64,000 nt of DNA, from the NCBI RefSeq assembly GCF_000376425.1, contig NZ_AQWL01000005.1, positions 156,166 to 220,165 on the forward strand, read 5' to 3'. Origin of the DNA: Thiobacillus denitrificans DSM 12475. GTDB taxonomy: Bacteria; Pseudomonadota; Gammaproteobacteria; Burkholderiales; Thiobacillaceae. Below, in pieces: positions 56,176 through 64,000 of the stretch; position 1 is the stretch's first letter; every line of letters begins with the position of its first letter. The notes below the pieces were generated by a model, which was not told the origin of the DNA, ran no database searches, and worked only from the letters and a program-made list of their open reading frames with translations. The translations under genes and the position numbers were made by a program.

Positions 56176-56769
56176 ATGATCGAGAATCAGGAACGCTTCA
56201 GCCGAGCGGTGGCACTGTTTGATGCCGCCAATGCGGAAGACCCCAATCAGGATGAAGGCCAGCCCAAGGAACTGCTTTACGGCCGTCGCATGTCGGACAT
56301 GATCGCCCGCTTTGCACCGGAAGCCTCCGAAGTGGCGCAACTGGCCGTGCGCGCCCAGCACATCCAGCGCTGGAAGGTGCCGCGCAGCAGTTATCCGATG
56401 AACAAGGAGGGCTATCACGCGTGGCGCACCGGGCTTTACACGTTTCACGCCGATACGGCGGGCGAGCTGATGCGCCAGGCCGGCTACGACGACGCAATGA
56501 TCGAACGCGTCAAGAAGGCGGTGAGCAAGCGCGGCATCAAGAGCAATCCGGAAACGCAACTGCTGGAAGACATCGCCGATCTTGTCTTCATCGAGCATTA
56601 CATACTGGCCTTCGCCCAGAGCAAGCCCGACTACGACGAGGCGAAATGGCTGGATATCATCCGCAAGACATGGCAGAAGATGTCGAAGGCCGCCCAGGCC
56701 TTCGCACTGTCCGGAAAAATCAAGCTGCCCGAGCCGCTGTTACCGCTGATCACCAAGGCAATCGGTTAG
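56176..56769 (+). CDS. DUF4202 domain protein
   Basis: 197 residues, all helical by composition. The conserved KELLYGRRMSDMI and LAVRAQHIQRWKVPR segments identify the DUF4202 family, including an HXXXW-type pair of histidines. The function is unknown; a hydrolase-like fold has been suggested for such proteins but not shown. It is not clearly in an operon. Confidence 0.82.
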   Translation: MIENQERFSRAVALFDAANAEDPNQDEGQPKELLYGRRMSDMIARFAPEASEVAQLAVRAQHIQRWKVPRSSYPMNKEGYHAWRTGLYTFHADTAGELMRQAGYDDAMIERVKKAVSKRGIKSNPETQLLEDIADLVFIEHYILAFAQSKPDYDEAKWLDIIRKTWQKMSKAAQAFALSGKIKLPEPLLPLITKAIG

Positions 56770-56791
56770 CAAGCGCTGCGGCCTGGGCCGG

Positions 56792-57205
56792 TTACTCCGC
56801 CCATTCCTTCACCCACCCGGCGGTTCCCTTCTGGATGAATTCGATCGGGTAGCCGTCGGGATCTTCGATGAACGCGATCACCGTGGTGCCATGCGACATC
56901 GGCCCGGCCGGGCGCAGCACCTTGCCGCCCCTGGCTGCGACGGCGTCGCACGCGGCGTAGGTGTCGTCGACCTCGATGGCGATGTGGCCGTAGCCGCTGC
57001 CGGCTTCGTATTTGTCGACGCCCCAGTTGTAGGTCAGCTCAAGCACTGCCGTGCGGTCTTCCGTGTCGTAGCCGACGAAGGCGAGCGTGAACTTTCCGCC
57101 CGGATAATCCTTGCGGCGCAGCAGTTTCATGCCGAGCACGCTGGTGTAGAAATCGATCGAACGGTCGAGGTCGCCGACGCGCAGCATGGTGTGCAGGATT
57201 CGCAT
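56792..57205 (-). CDS. gloA: lactoylglutathione lyase (glyoxalase I)
   Basis: 137 residues of the vicinal-oxygen-chelate fold. Metal ligands are at H5 (RILHTM), E56 in [10 protein letters not shown]74 in YGHIAIEV and E122 in YPIEFIQ, by alignment with E. coli GloA. It converts methylglyoxal-glutathione hemithioacetal to lactoylglutathione. It is the last gene of the glyQ operon. A longer in-frame start would overlap the metallopeptidase gene in a way unlike the family. Confidence 0.95.
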   Translation of the reverse strand: MRILHTMLRVGDLDRSIDFYTSVLGMKLLRRKDYPGGKFTLAFVGYDTEDRTAVLELTYNWGVDKYEAGSGYGHIAIEVDDTYAACDAVAARGGKVLRPAGPMSHGTTVIAFIEDPDGYPIEFIQKGTAGWVKEWAE

Positions 57206-57209
57206 GGTT

Positions 57210-57893
57210 TCAGACCCGAAAAAGAGAAGCTCCCATTGTGCGCAACTCGGCGCGCCGCGCAAGCGCGTCCGGGCAGAGCGCCGCGACCTGCGCCCAGAAG
57301 CGCGGCGAATGGTCGAGGTGGACGAGGTGGGCGAGTTCATGCGCCGCAACGTAGTCGATATGGGCGAGCGGTGCCTGCACCAGTCGCCAGTTGAGGCGGA
57401 TGTGGCCGTTCCGGGTGCAGCTGCCCCATTGGGTTTGCGCGTCGGACAGGGCAAAACGGCGGGGTGCGCGTCCCAGTTTGCGGGCGATACGCGCGAGCCG
57501 CCAGGCCAGCAGACGCTCGGCGCGAAGTTGCAGCCAGTCGCGGATCAAGGTTCCGGCGTCGGCATCGTACGGCGCATGGATGCGCAGCGTGCCACCATGG
57601 CGGCGCACCTCGCTGAACAATGAAGGCCGGATATCGAGTGCAAGGACGCGCCCCAGGTAACGCACTTCGTTCGCGGCGAGCGTCCCGGGTTGCGATGCGC
57701 GCGCCTGCATCCGTGCCCAGGCGCGGGCGAGCCAGCCGTGTTGCAGCGTGACATAACGCTCGATCTCGGCGCGCGGCGTCCAGCTCGGCGCATGAATGCG
57801 CACTTCGCACGAAGTCACCGTCAGGCCGAGCGTGCGGCGGCGGCGCGAGCGCTTGAGCGCAAACGGCACCGCGATGCCGCCGAGCTGCAACAC
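57210..57893 (-). CDS. YgjP/M48-like zinc metallopeptidase
   Basis: About 227 residues. [16 protein letters not shown] is the HEXXH-type zinc site followed by an additional histidine. Upstream, [10 protein letters not shown] and [16 protein letters not shown] are typical of the YgjP (DUF45) family. The start is a guess: GTG at 57893 overlaps or abuts the plsC stop. The function is unknown; the fold predicts a metalloprotease. It is part of the glyQ-gloA operon. Confidence 0.82.
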   Translation of the reverse strand: MLQLGGIAVPFALKRSRRRRTLGLTVTSCEVRIHAPSWTPRAEIERYVTLQHGWLARAWARMQARASQPGTLAANEVRYLGRVLALDIRPSLFSEVRRHGGTLRIHAPYDADAGTLIRDWLQLRAERLLAWRLARIARKLGRAPRRFALSDAQTQWGSCTRNGHIRLNWRLVQAPLAHIDYVAAHELAHLVHLDHSPRFWAQVAALCPDALARRAELRTMGASLFRV

Positions 57894-57897
57894 CCCG

Positions 57898-58620
57898 TTA
57901 TTGGCGTGCGGCAGCAGGGGGCAGCCTCGCCATTTCGGCCTCGATCCAGGCCTCGACCGCGCGGGTGAGTTCGGCCGCACTTTTGCCCGCCGTGGCAATG
58001 GCCGGGCCGATGCTGACGGTGATGGTGCCGGGACATTTGATGAAGGCATTTTTTGGCCACACCTCGCCCGCGTTGTGCGCCACCGGCACGATGGGGGCGC
58101 CGCTTTCCGCCGCCAGCCAGCCGCCGCCTATGCCATAGCGGCCTTTTTCACCGGGAGCGACGCGCGTGCCTTCGGGAAACACCAGCACCCAGAATCCCTG
58201 CGCGATTTTTTCCTTGCCTCGGGCGACGATCTGCTTGAGCGCTTCGCGCCCGGCACCGCGGTCGATGGCGATGGGAGAAAGCATCCGGAATGCCCAGCCA
58301 AAAAACGGCACGTTCAGCAGCTCCTGCTTGATGACCGGCGAGACCGGCGGAAACAGGAACAGAAACGCCACGGTTTCCCACGCCGACTGGTGCTTGGCGA
58401 GAATGACGGCAGGCTGTTCCGGCAGGTTTTCAGCCCCCTTCACCACATAGCGGATGCCGAGCACCCAGCGCGCCAGCCAGATCACGATGCGGTTGTAGCC
58501 GGTAATCATCCGGTAACGCGTATGCGCCGAAAACGGAAAACTGAGCAAGGCAACCAGGCTGAAGAAAACCGTCAGCACGGTTTGCAGAACCATGAAAATC
58601 AGCGAACGGAGCAAATTCAT
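57898..58620 (-). CDS. plsC: 1-acyl-glycerol-3-phosphate acyltransferase
   Basis: 240 residues with an N-terminal membrane segment and the acyltransferase motif HQSAWE (the HX4D motif with Glu for Asp, normal in proteobacterial PlsC). FPEGTR is also present. It makes phosphatidic acid from lysophosphatidic acid. It overlaps gmhB by 4 bases. Confidence 0.92.
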   Translation of the reverse strand: MNLLRSLIFMVLQTVLTVFFSLVALLSFPFSAHTRYRMITGYNRIVIWLARWVLGIRYVVKGAENLPEQPAVILAKHQSAWETVAFLFLFPPVSPVIKQELLNVPFFGWAFRMLSPIAIDRGAGREALKQIVARGKEKIAQGFWVLVFPEGTRVAPGEKGRYGIGGGWLAAESGAPIVPVAHNAGEVWPKNAFIKCPGTITVSIGPAIATAGKSAAELTRAVEAWIEAEMARLPPAAARQ

Positions 58621-59159
58621 GCCGCCACCTTGAGCAGGTAATCGACGACCTCGCTCAGGTTGGCAAATACCGGCGTGTTCTCGGGCAGGTTGCCTGCCGC
58701 CAGGGTTTTTTCGCCCTTGCCGGTTCGCACCAGCAACGGACGGGCGCCCACGCTGGCCGCCGCCAGCAGGTCGCGCAGCGAATCGCCGATGGCGGGCACA
58801 TCCTGCAGATCCTGGCCGTAGCGTGCGGCGATCTCGTCGAACAGCCCCGGCTTGGGCTTGCGGCAACTGCACTCCATGTCAGCCGAATGCGGGCAGTAAA
58901 ACACCGCCTCGATGCGTCCCCCCACCTGCGCCACTGCCTTGTGCATCTTGGCATGGATGGCATTCAGCGTGGCCATTTCGAATAGCCCGCGAGCCAGCCC
59001 GGATTGATTGGTGGCCACCACCACTCGCCAGCCCTCGCGCGTCAGCCGCGCGATCGCTTCCAGGCTGCCGGGAATGGGCTTCCACTCTTCCGGAGACTTG
59101 ATGAACTGGGCGGAGCCGAAATTGATGACGCCGTCGCGGTCGAGAATGATGAGCTTCAT
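58617..59159 (-). CDS. gmhB: D-glycero-beta-D-manno-heptose 1,7-bisphosphate 7-phosphatase
   Basis: 180 residues of the HAD superfamily. DRDGVIN is the catalytic motif; CPHSADMECSC supplies the zinc ligands. It takes part in LPS core heptose synthesis. It lies between glyS and plsC, a common betaproteobacterial arrangement. Confidence 0.93.
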   Translation of the reverse strand: MKLIILDRDGVINFGSAQFIKSPEEWKPIPGSLEAIARLTREGWRVVVATNQSGLARGLFEMATLNAIHAKMHKAVAQVGGRIEAVFYCPHSADMECSCRKPKPGLFDEIAARYGQDLQDVPAIGDSLRDLLAAASVGARPLLVRTGKGEKTLAAGNLPENTPVFANLSEVVDYLLKVAA

Positions 59160-59189
59160 GGTCCAACCCCTACCTTTACCGGGCTTATA

Positions 59190-61313
59190 TTACGCCGCCA
59201 GACGCGACAAGTCCGCAACCCGGTTCATGGTCCGGTGCAGCTGGTTCAGCAGCGCCAGGCGGTTGGCCTTGAGTGCGGGATCGTCGGCGTTGACCATCAC
59301 GCCATCGAAGAAGGCATCGACCGGGATTTTGAGCGCAGCCAGCGCCTGCAGCGAGGCGGTGTAGTCGCCGGCGGCGAAGGCGGCGTCGGCACGCGGCCCA
59401 ATCTCGCCCAGAGCGGCGAAGAGCGCCTTTTCCGCCGCCTCGACAAAGTGGGCGGAGTCGGCCACGGCACCGACGCCGCCTTCGGCCTTCTTCAGGATGT
59501 TGCCGACGCGCTTGTTGGCGGCGGCGAGCGCGGGGGCTTCGGGCAACCCGGCAAAGGCCCGCACCGCAGCGAGTCGCTTGGGTATTTCGCCCAGGCGTTG
59601 AGGTTTTAGGCCAACGACTGCATCGACTTCCTGTGCTGAGTAACCTTGTTCACGCAACATCCCGGACAGGCGCTCGAACATAAAGGTCTCGACTTGGCCC
59701 GCGACATCTTCGGAGAAGCCGCGAATACCGGCCGCCACGAAAAGCAGCGCATCAAGGTTCAATGGCAGATCGCGCTCGATCAGCATACGGATCACACCCA
59801 ACGCATGACGACGCAGTGCGAACGGATCCTTGTCCCCAGTCGGCTTTTCACCGATGCCAAACAGTCCAACCAGCGTTTCGAGTTTGTCGGCCAGCGCCAC
59901 GCACACGCCAACATCACTGCGCGGCAATTCATCGCCGGCAAAACGCGGCTTGTAGTGGTCTTCGATGGCAAAGGCGATATCGTCCGACAGGCCATCGTGT
60001 TGCGCGTAATAACGCCCCATGCTGCCCTGCAGTTCAGGAAACTCACCTACCATGTCAGTAAGTAGATCAGCTTTGGCCAGCTTCGCAGCGTTGCTGACCG
60101 ATGATTCGAGTTTCTCGATTCCGAGCATCGCTGCAATTCCGACTGCAATCAGCTCGACCTTGTTACTGCGCTCGCCCTGGCTACCCAATTTATTGTGATA
60201 CACCACCTTCGCCAACCCCGGCACACGGTCTGCCAGTTTTTTCTTGCGATCCTGGTCGAAGAAGAACTTGGCATCGGCCAGCCGCGGACGCACCACGCGT
60301 TCATTGCCCTGGATCACGGAAGACGCATCGTCGGGCGAGATGTTGGAAACGATGAGGAACTGGTTGGTCAGCTTGCCCGCCGTGTCCAACAACGGGAAGT
60401 ATTTCTGGTTCGCCTTCATGGTGAGGATCAGGCATTCCTGCGGCACTTCGAGGAAAGCCTCCTCGAACATGCCGACCAGTACATTGGGGCGTTCGACCAG
60501 CGCGGTGACTTCGTCCAGCAGGGCATCATCCTCGATCGGCTTCAGGCCAAGCGGCGCGGCGGCGGCCTGCAACTGGCGGGCGATCTCGACGCGGCGCTCG
60601 GCGAAGCTCGCGATCACCGCACCCTCGTCAGCCATCTGCGGGGCATAGCAGTCGGCGTTGGTGATCGACACCGGACTGACGCGCGCCTCGAAGCGATGGC
60701 CCTGCGTTTCCCGGCCGGCCTCAAGGCCGAGCACCGAAACCGGCACGACTTCCGCGCCGTGCAGCGCAATCAAGCCATGTGCGGGGCGCACGAAATTGAC
60801 TGTTTCCCAGCCTTCGCCTGACGGATCGGGATAGGTCATGACCTTGGGAATGGGCAGTTTTTCCAGTGCGGCTTCGAGCGCACGCTGCAGGCCATCAGCC
60901 AAGAGCGTACCGGGCGCGATGCTGTCGTGGAACAGGACTTCGTTCTTGCCGTCGGCGGCACGGCGCAGCCGGTTGACCGCGGACTCGTCCGCACCCAGCG
61001 CGGCCAGCCGCTTCAGTAGCGCGGGTGTTGCGTTACCCGCCGCATCCAGACCCACATTGACAGGCATGAGCTTGGTCGACACCGGCTTGTCGGCGGCACA
61101 CGCCAGCACATTTGCGACATGCGCGCCAAGTCGGCGCGGCGAAGCGAAATGCGTGACGGTGGCACGTGTGTCCTTCAGAGTATTCGCATCGACCAGCCCT
61201 TGCGTCACCAGGTTTTCGGCCAACACAGCGGCAAACGTCTCGCCCAGTTTTTTCAGCGCCTTGGGCGGCAGTTCTTCGACGAACAGTTCAACCAGCAGAT
61301 TCCGCGCGCTCAT
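59190..61313 (-). CDS. glyS: glycine--tRNA ligase beta subunit
   Basis: 707 residues, the usual length, starting [20 protein letters not shown]. It is the large subunit of the tetrameric bacterial GlyRS. An in-frame ATG 15 codons upstream exists, but it lies inside glyQ and is not conserved. It overlaps glyQ by 4 bases (61310-61313). Confidence 0.95.
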   Translation of the reverse strand: MSARNLLVELFVEELPPKALKKLGETFAAVLAENLVTQGLVDANTLKDTRATVTHFASPRRLGAHVANVLACAADKPVSTKLMPVNVGLDAAGNATPALLKRLAALGADESAVNRLRRAADGKNEVLFHDSIAPGTLLADGLQRALEAALEKLPIPKVMTYPDPSGEGWETVNFVRPAHGLIALHGAEVVPVSVLGLEAGRETQGHRFEARVSPVSITNADCYAPQMADEGAVIASFAERRVEIARQLQAAAAPLGLKPIEDDALLDEVTALVERPNVLVGMFEEAFLEVPQECLILTMKANQKYFPLLDTAGKLTNQFLIVSNISPDDASSVIQGNERVVRPRLADAKFFFDQDRKKKLADRVPGLAKVVYHNKLGSQGERSNKVELIAVGIAAMLGIEKLESSVSNAAKLAKADLLTDMVGEFPELQGSMGRYYAQHDGLSDDIAFAIEDHYKPRFAGDELPRSDVGVCVALADKLETLVGLFGIGEKPTGDKDPFALRRHALGVIRMLIERDLPLNLDALLFVAAGIRGFSEDVAGQVETFMFERLSGMLREQGYSAQEVDAVVGLKPQRLGEIPKRLAAVRAFAGLPEAPALAAANKRVGNILKKAEGGVGAVADSAHFVEAAEKALFAALGEIGPRADAAFAAGDYTASLQALAALKIPVDAFFDGVMVNADDPALKANRLALLNQLHRTMNRVADLSRLAA

Positions 61314-62233
61314 GCTGCCGCCTTCTTGTCGAATTGTGCGATGACTTCGTCCGCCCACGCCCTCGGCGCCATCGGAAAGCCGAGCCGCGCGCGGCTGTCG
61401 AGGTAGCTTCTGGCCACCGTCCGCGCCAGGTTGCGGATGCGGCCGATGTAGGCAGCGCGCTCGGTCACCGAGATCGCACCGCGCGCGTCGAGCAGGTTGA
61501 AGGTGTGCGCGGCTTTCAGCACCTGTTCATAGGCCGGCAGTGCGAGCTGCGCCGCCATCAGTTCCTGCGCCTTCTTCTCGTGCGCGGCAAACGCGGTGAG
61601 CAGAAAATCGACGTCGCTATGCTCGAAATTGTAGGCGCTCTGCTCGACTTCGTTCTGGTGGTAGACGTCGCGGTAGGTGAGCCCCTCGGTCCACACCAGG
61701 TCGAACACGCTCTCGACGCCCTGCAGATACATGGCCAGCCGCTCCAGGCCGTAGGTGATCTCGCCGGTAATCGGCTTGCAGTCGATGCCGCCGACCTGCT
61801 GGAAATAGGTGAACTGGGTGACTTCCATGCCGTTCAGCCACACCTCCCAGCCCAGCCCCCAGGCGCCGAGCGTCGGGTTTTCCCAGTCGTCCTCGACGAA
61901 GCGCACGTCGTTCTTCTTGAGGTCGAACCCCAGCGCTTCGAGTGAACCGAGATACAGCTCCAGAATGTCGGCCGGCGCCGGTTTCAACACCACCTGAAAC
62001 TGATAGTAGTGCTGCAGCCGGTTGGGGTTGTCGCCGTAACGGCCATCCTTCGGCCGGCGGCTCGGCTGCACGTAGGCCGCTTTCCACGGCTCGGGACCGA
62101 GCGAGCGCAGAAAGGTCGCGGTGTGCGAGGTGCCCGCACCGACTTCCATGTCGTAGGGCTGCAGCAGCGCACAGCCGCGCTCGGCCCAGTAGCGTTGCAG
62201 GGTGAGGATGATGTCCTGGAAGGTGGGGTTCAC
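61310..62233 (-). CDS. glyQ: glycine--tRNA ligase alpha subunit
   Basis: 307 residues, starting [20 protein letters not shown]. The class II synthetase catalytic motifs are in [19 protein letters not shown] and around the [13 protein letters not shown] segment. It forms the catalytic half of the alpha2-beta2 enzyme. It heads the glyQ-glyS-gmhB-plsC-metallopeptidase-gloA operon. Confidence 0.96.
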   Translation of the reverse strand: MNPTFQDIILTLQRYWAERGCALLQPYDMEVGAGTSHTATFLRSLGPEPWKAAYVQPSRRPKDGRYGDNPNRLQHYYQFQVVLKPAPADILELYLGSLEALGFDLKKNDVRFVEDDWENPTLGAWGLGWEVWLNGMEVTQFTYFQQVGGIDCKPITGEITYGLERLAMYLQGVESVFDLVWTEGLTYRDVYHQNEVEQSAYNFEHSDVDFLLTAFAAHEKKAQELMAAQLALPAYEQVLKAAHTFNLLDARGAISVTERAAYIGRIRNLARTVARSYLDSRARLGFPMAPRAWADEVIAQFDKKAAA

Positions 62234-62563
62234 GGCGGGTCAGCGGCTTTTCGGCAAAGCGGCATTTTAGCGTGGTTGGCGGGGGTTTCGGCAGTGCCCG
62301 ATGGGCGGGAGCCGGCTCGCCTCCCAGACCGCCAATCCCGGGTTAATCCGCATCCCGAATCCTTGCCGACAAGATTCTCGAACGGGTCCGGAGTTTCAAA
62401 TACCGCCGGGATTGCAACGAATCCGGCGATGAAAGCCCGCCACAACGGAACGATCTGGCAGGTTTGAGGGAAACGAAATCGGCCAAATGCAAACTATCCT
62501 GAAGAAACGCCAGGCGTCGTGGTCGTGACGTCCATCCATCCTTGATTGAATAGAGGGGTCTTC
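62234..62563. other. 330-base divergent intergenic region between glyQ and tkt
   Basis: It contains the AGAGGGG ribosome binding site before tkt, but no clear promoter, operator dyad or RNA structure could be supported. No small open frame with a good ribosome binding site was seen. Confidence 0.4.
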
Positions 62564-64000
62564 ATGTCCGATCAGCTCGACTCGCTATGCATCGATACGC
62601 TGCGCTTCCTCGCGGTGGACATGGTGCAGCACGCCAATAGCGGCCATCCGGGCCTGCCGCTCGGCGCCGCGCCGATGGCCTACGCGCTGTGGACGCGCCA
62701 GCTCAAGCACCACCCGGCCAATCCGCTCTGGGCCGACCGCGACCGCTTCGTGCTGTCGGCCGGACACGGCTCCGCGCTCCTCTACAGCCTGCTGCATCTG
62801 ACTGGCTACGACCTGTCGCTGGATGACATCCGGCAGTTTCGCCAATGGGGAAGCAAGGCGCCGGGGCACCCCGAGCGCGGCCACACGCCCGGCGTCGAGG
62901 TGACCACCGGCCCACTCGGGCAAGGGTTGGCGAATGCAGTCGGCCTGGCGATCGGCGAAGCCCATCTGGCGGCGCGCTATAACCGCGACGGCCACACGGT
63001 GATCGACCACCATACCTGGGCCATCGTCAGCGACGGCGACCTGATGGAAGGGATCGCCTCCGAGGCCGCCTCGCTGGCCGGGCACCTGCAACTCGGCAAG
63101 CTGATCTGCCTCTACGACGACAACAGCGTCACGCTGTCGGCCGCTACCGACATCACGTTTTCGGAAGATTGCGCCCAACGCTTCGACGCCTATGGCTGGC
63201 AGATCCTCCACGTGGCCGACGGCAACGACGTCGCCGCGATCAATGCGGCGCTCGACACCGCCCGTGCCGACACCGCGCGGCCATCGCTGATCCTGGTACG
63301 CACCCACATCGGCTTCGGCTCGCCCGAGCAGGACAGCTACAAGGCCCACGGTTCGCCGCTCGGTGTCGAGGGCGTCAAAAAGACCAAGGAAAAGCTTGGC
63401 TGGCCGGTCGATCCGCCGTTTCGAGTGCCGCAACCGGCGCTGGCGCATTTTCGCGCGGCGCTGCAACGCGGTGCCCGGGCGGAAGCCGAATGGAATGGGC
63501 GGCTGGATGCCTATGCCCGGGCATTCCCCGATCTGGCCAGCGAACTGCAGAGCCGTCTGCGCGGCGAGCTGCCGGCCGGGTGGGACGCCGACATCCCGGT
63601 CTTCTCCGCCGACGCCAGAGGCATGGCTACGCGCGTCGCCAGCGGCAGGATCATGAATGCGTTCGCGCCGAAGCTGCCTGCTCTGGTCGGCGGCTCGGCC
63701 GATCTCGACCCGTCCACCCATACCGCGCTGACGGGGCTGGGCGACTTCAATCCGGCCCCGGCATCCGGCACGGGCCGCGAAGATTCCGACCGCGACGGCT
63801 GGAGTTACGCCGGCCGCAACCTGCATTTCGGCGTGCGCGAACATGCGATGGGTGCGATCGTCAATGGCCTCGCCGCACATGGCGGCTTCATCCCCTACGG
63901 CGCCACCTTCCTGATCTTCTCCGACTACCTGCGCCCGGCAATCCGCCTGGCCGCGCTGATGGGCGTGCACGTGGTGCACGTGTTCACCCACGACAGCATC
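62564..64000 (+). CDS. tkt: transketolase, 3' truncated by the window end
   Basis: 479 codons are visible and the frame is open at the last base, so the gene continues. The start [20 protein letters not shown] is typical, and the thiamine pyrophosphate site [15 protein letters not shown] and GSPLG and FGVREHAMG segments are intact. It works in the pentose phosphate or Calvin cycle. GAGGGG lies before the ATG. Confidence 0.94.
   Translation, partial: MSDQLDSLCIDTLRFLAVDMVQHANSGHPGLPLGAAPMAYALWTRQLKHHPANPLWADRDRFVLSAGHGSALLYSLLHLTGYDLSLDDIRQFRQWGSKAPGHPERGHTPGVEVTTGPLGQGLANAVGLAIGEAHLAARYNRDGHTVIDHHTWAIVSDGDLMEGIASEAASLAGHLQLGKLICLYDDNSVTLSAATDITFSEDCAQRFDAYGWQILHVADGNDVAAINAALDTARADTARPSLILVRTHIGFGSPEQDSYKAHGSPLGVEGVKKTKEKLGWPVDPPFRVPQPALAHFRAALQRGARAEAEWNGRLDAYARAFPDLASELQSRLRGELPAGWDADIPVFSADARGMATRVASGRIMNAFAPKLPALVGGSADLDPSTHTALTGLGDFNPAPASGTGREDSDRDGWSYAGRNLHFGVREHAMGAIVNGLAAHGGFIPYGATFLIFSDYLRPAIRLAALMGVHVVHVFTHDSI

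Overview
The window is a dense, strongly GC-rich stretch of bacterial chromosome with almost no non-coding space, no rRNA or tRNA gene, no insertion sequence, no phage gene and no CRISPR array. Several gene blocks point to a betaproteobacterium: glyQ-glyS-gmhB-plsC-metallopeptidase-gloA, lptD-surA-pdxA-rsmA divergent from amgK-murU, and two tandem UbiH-type hydroxylases after pepP. The persulfide, DsrC-like and rubrerythrin genes suggest a sulfur-oxidizing relative such as the Thiobacillaceae. That placement is an inference from gene content, not from a marker phylogeny.

Left part (1-21.2 kb). A tandem universal stress protein is cut by the window start. On the minus strand nasA-nirB-nirD encode assimilatory reduction of nitrate to ammonium, with a sigma-54-like promoter close to nasA. 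A CorC/HlyC-type membrane protein follows. A sulfide/persulfide operon comes next: an ArsR-rhodanese fusion, an ETHE1-like dioxygenase and two MFS transporters. Divergent from it, behind a Fur-box-like site, is an FtrABCD-type ferrous iron system with a porin gene inserted between ftrA and ftrB. Then come queD with an altered zinc site, a mer-type regulator carrying a frameshift that faces a GDCCVxC protein through a MerR-type operator, and a peroxide reduction chain (rubrerythrin, rubredoxin, rubredoxin reductase).

Middle part (21-42 kb). A tripartite RND efflux operon is followed by metE/metR, a one-domain ModE regulator with modABC, oxyR with a DUF202 protein, a ZIP transporter with possible coupled upstream ORFs, a ferritin-like protein, a GH15 glucoamylase, and an HPP membrane protein beside a DsrC-like protein that lacks the C-terminal cysteine. 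A LysR gene diverges from that pair.

Right part (41-64 kb). Envelope and housekeeping genes: amgK-murU-pepP-ubiH-ubiH2-dsbC on the minus strand, with 15 tandem copies of TTGAACC filling the amgK-murU gap; lptD-surA-pdxA-rsmA on the plus strand; a PAS-GGDEF-EAL protein; an old-yellow-enzyme reductase; a DUF4202 protein; the glyQ to gloA operon; and a transketolase gene cut by the window end.

No single large unknown system stands out. The most unusual points are the DsrC-like protein lacking its terminal cysteine beside an HPP transporter, the porin inside the ftr locus, the reduced mer-type regulatory unit, the heptamer array, and an unexplained structured transcript ending at 27.1 kb.
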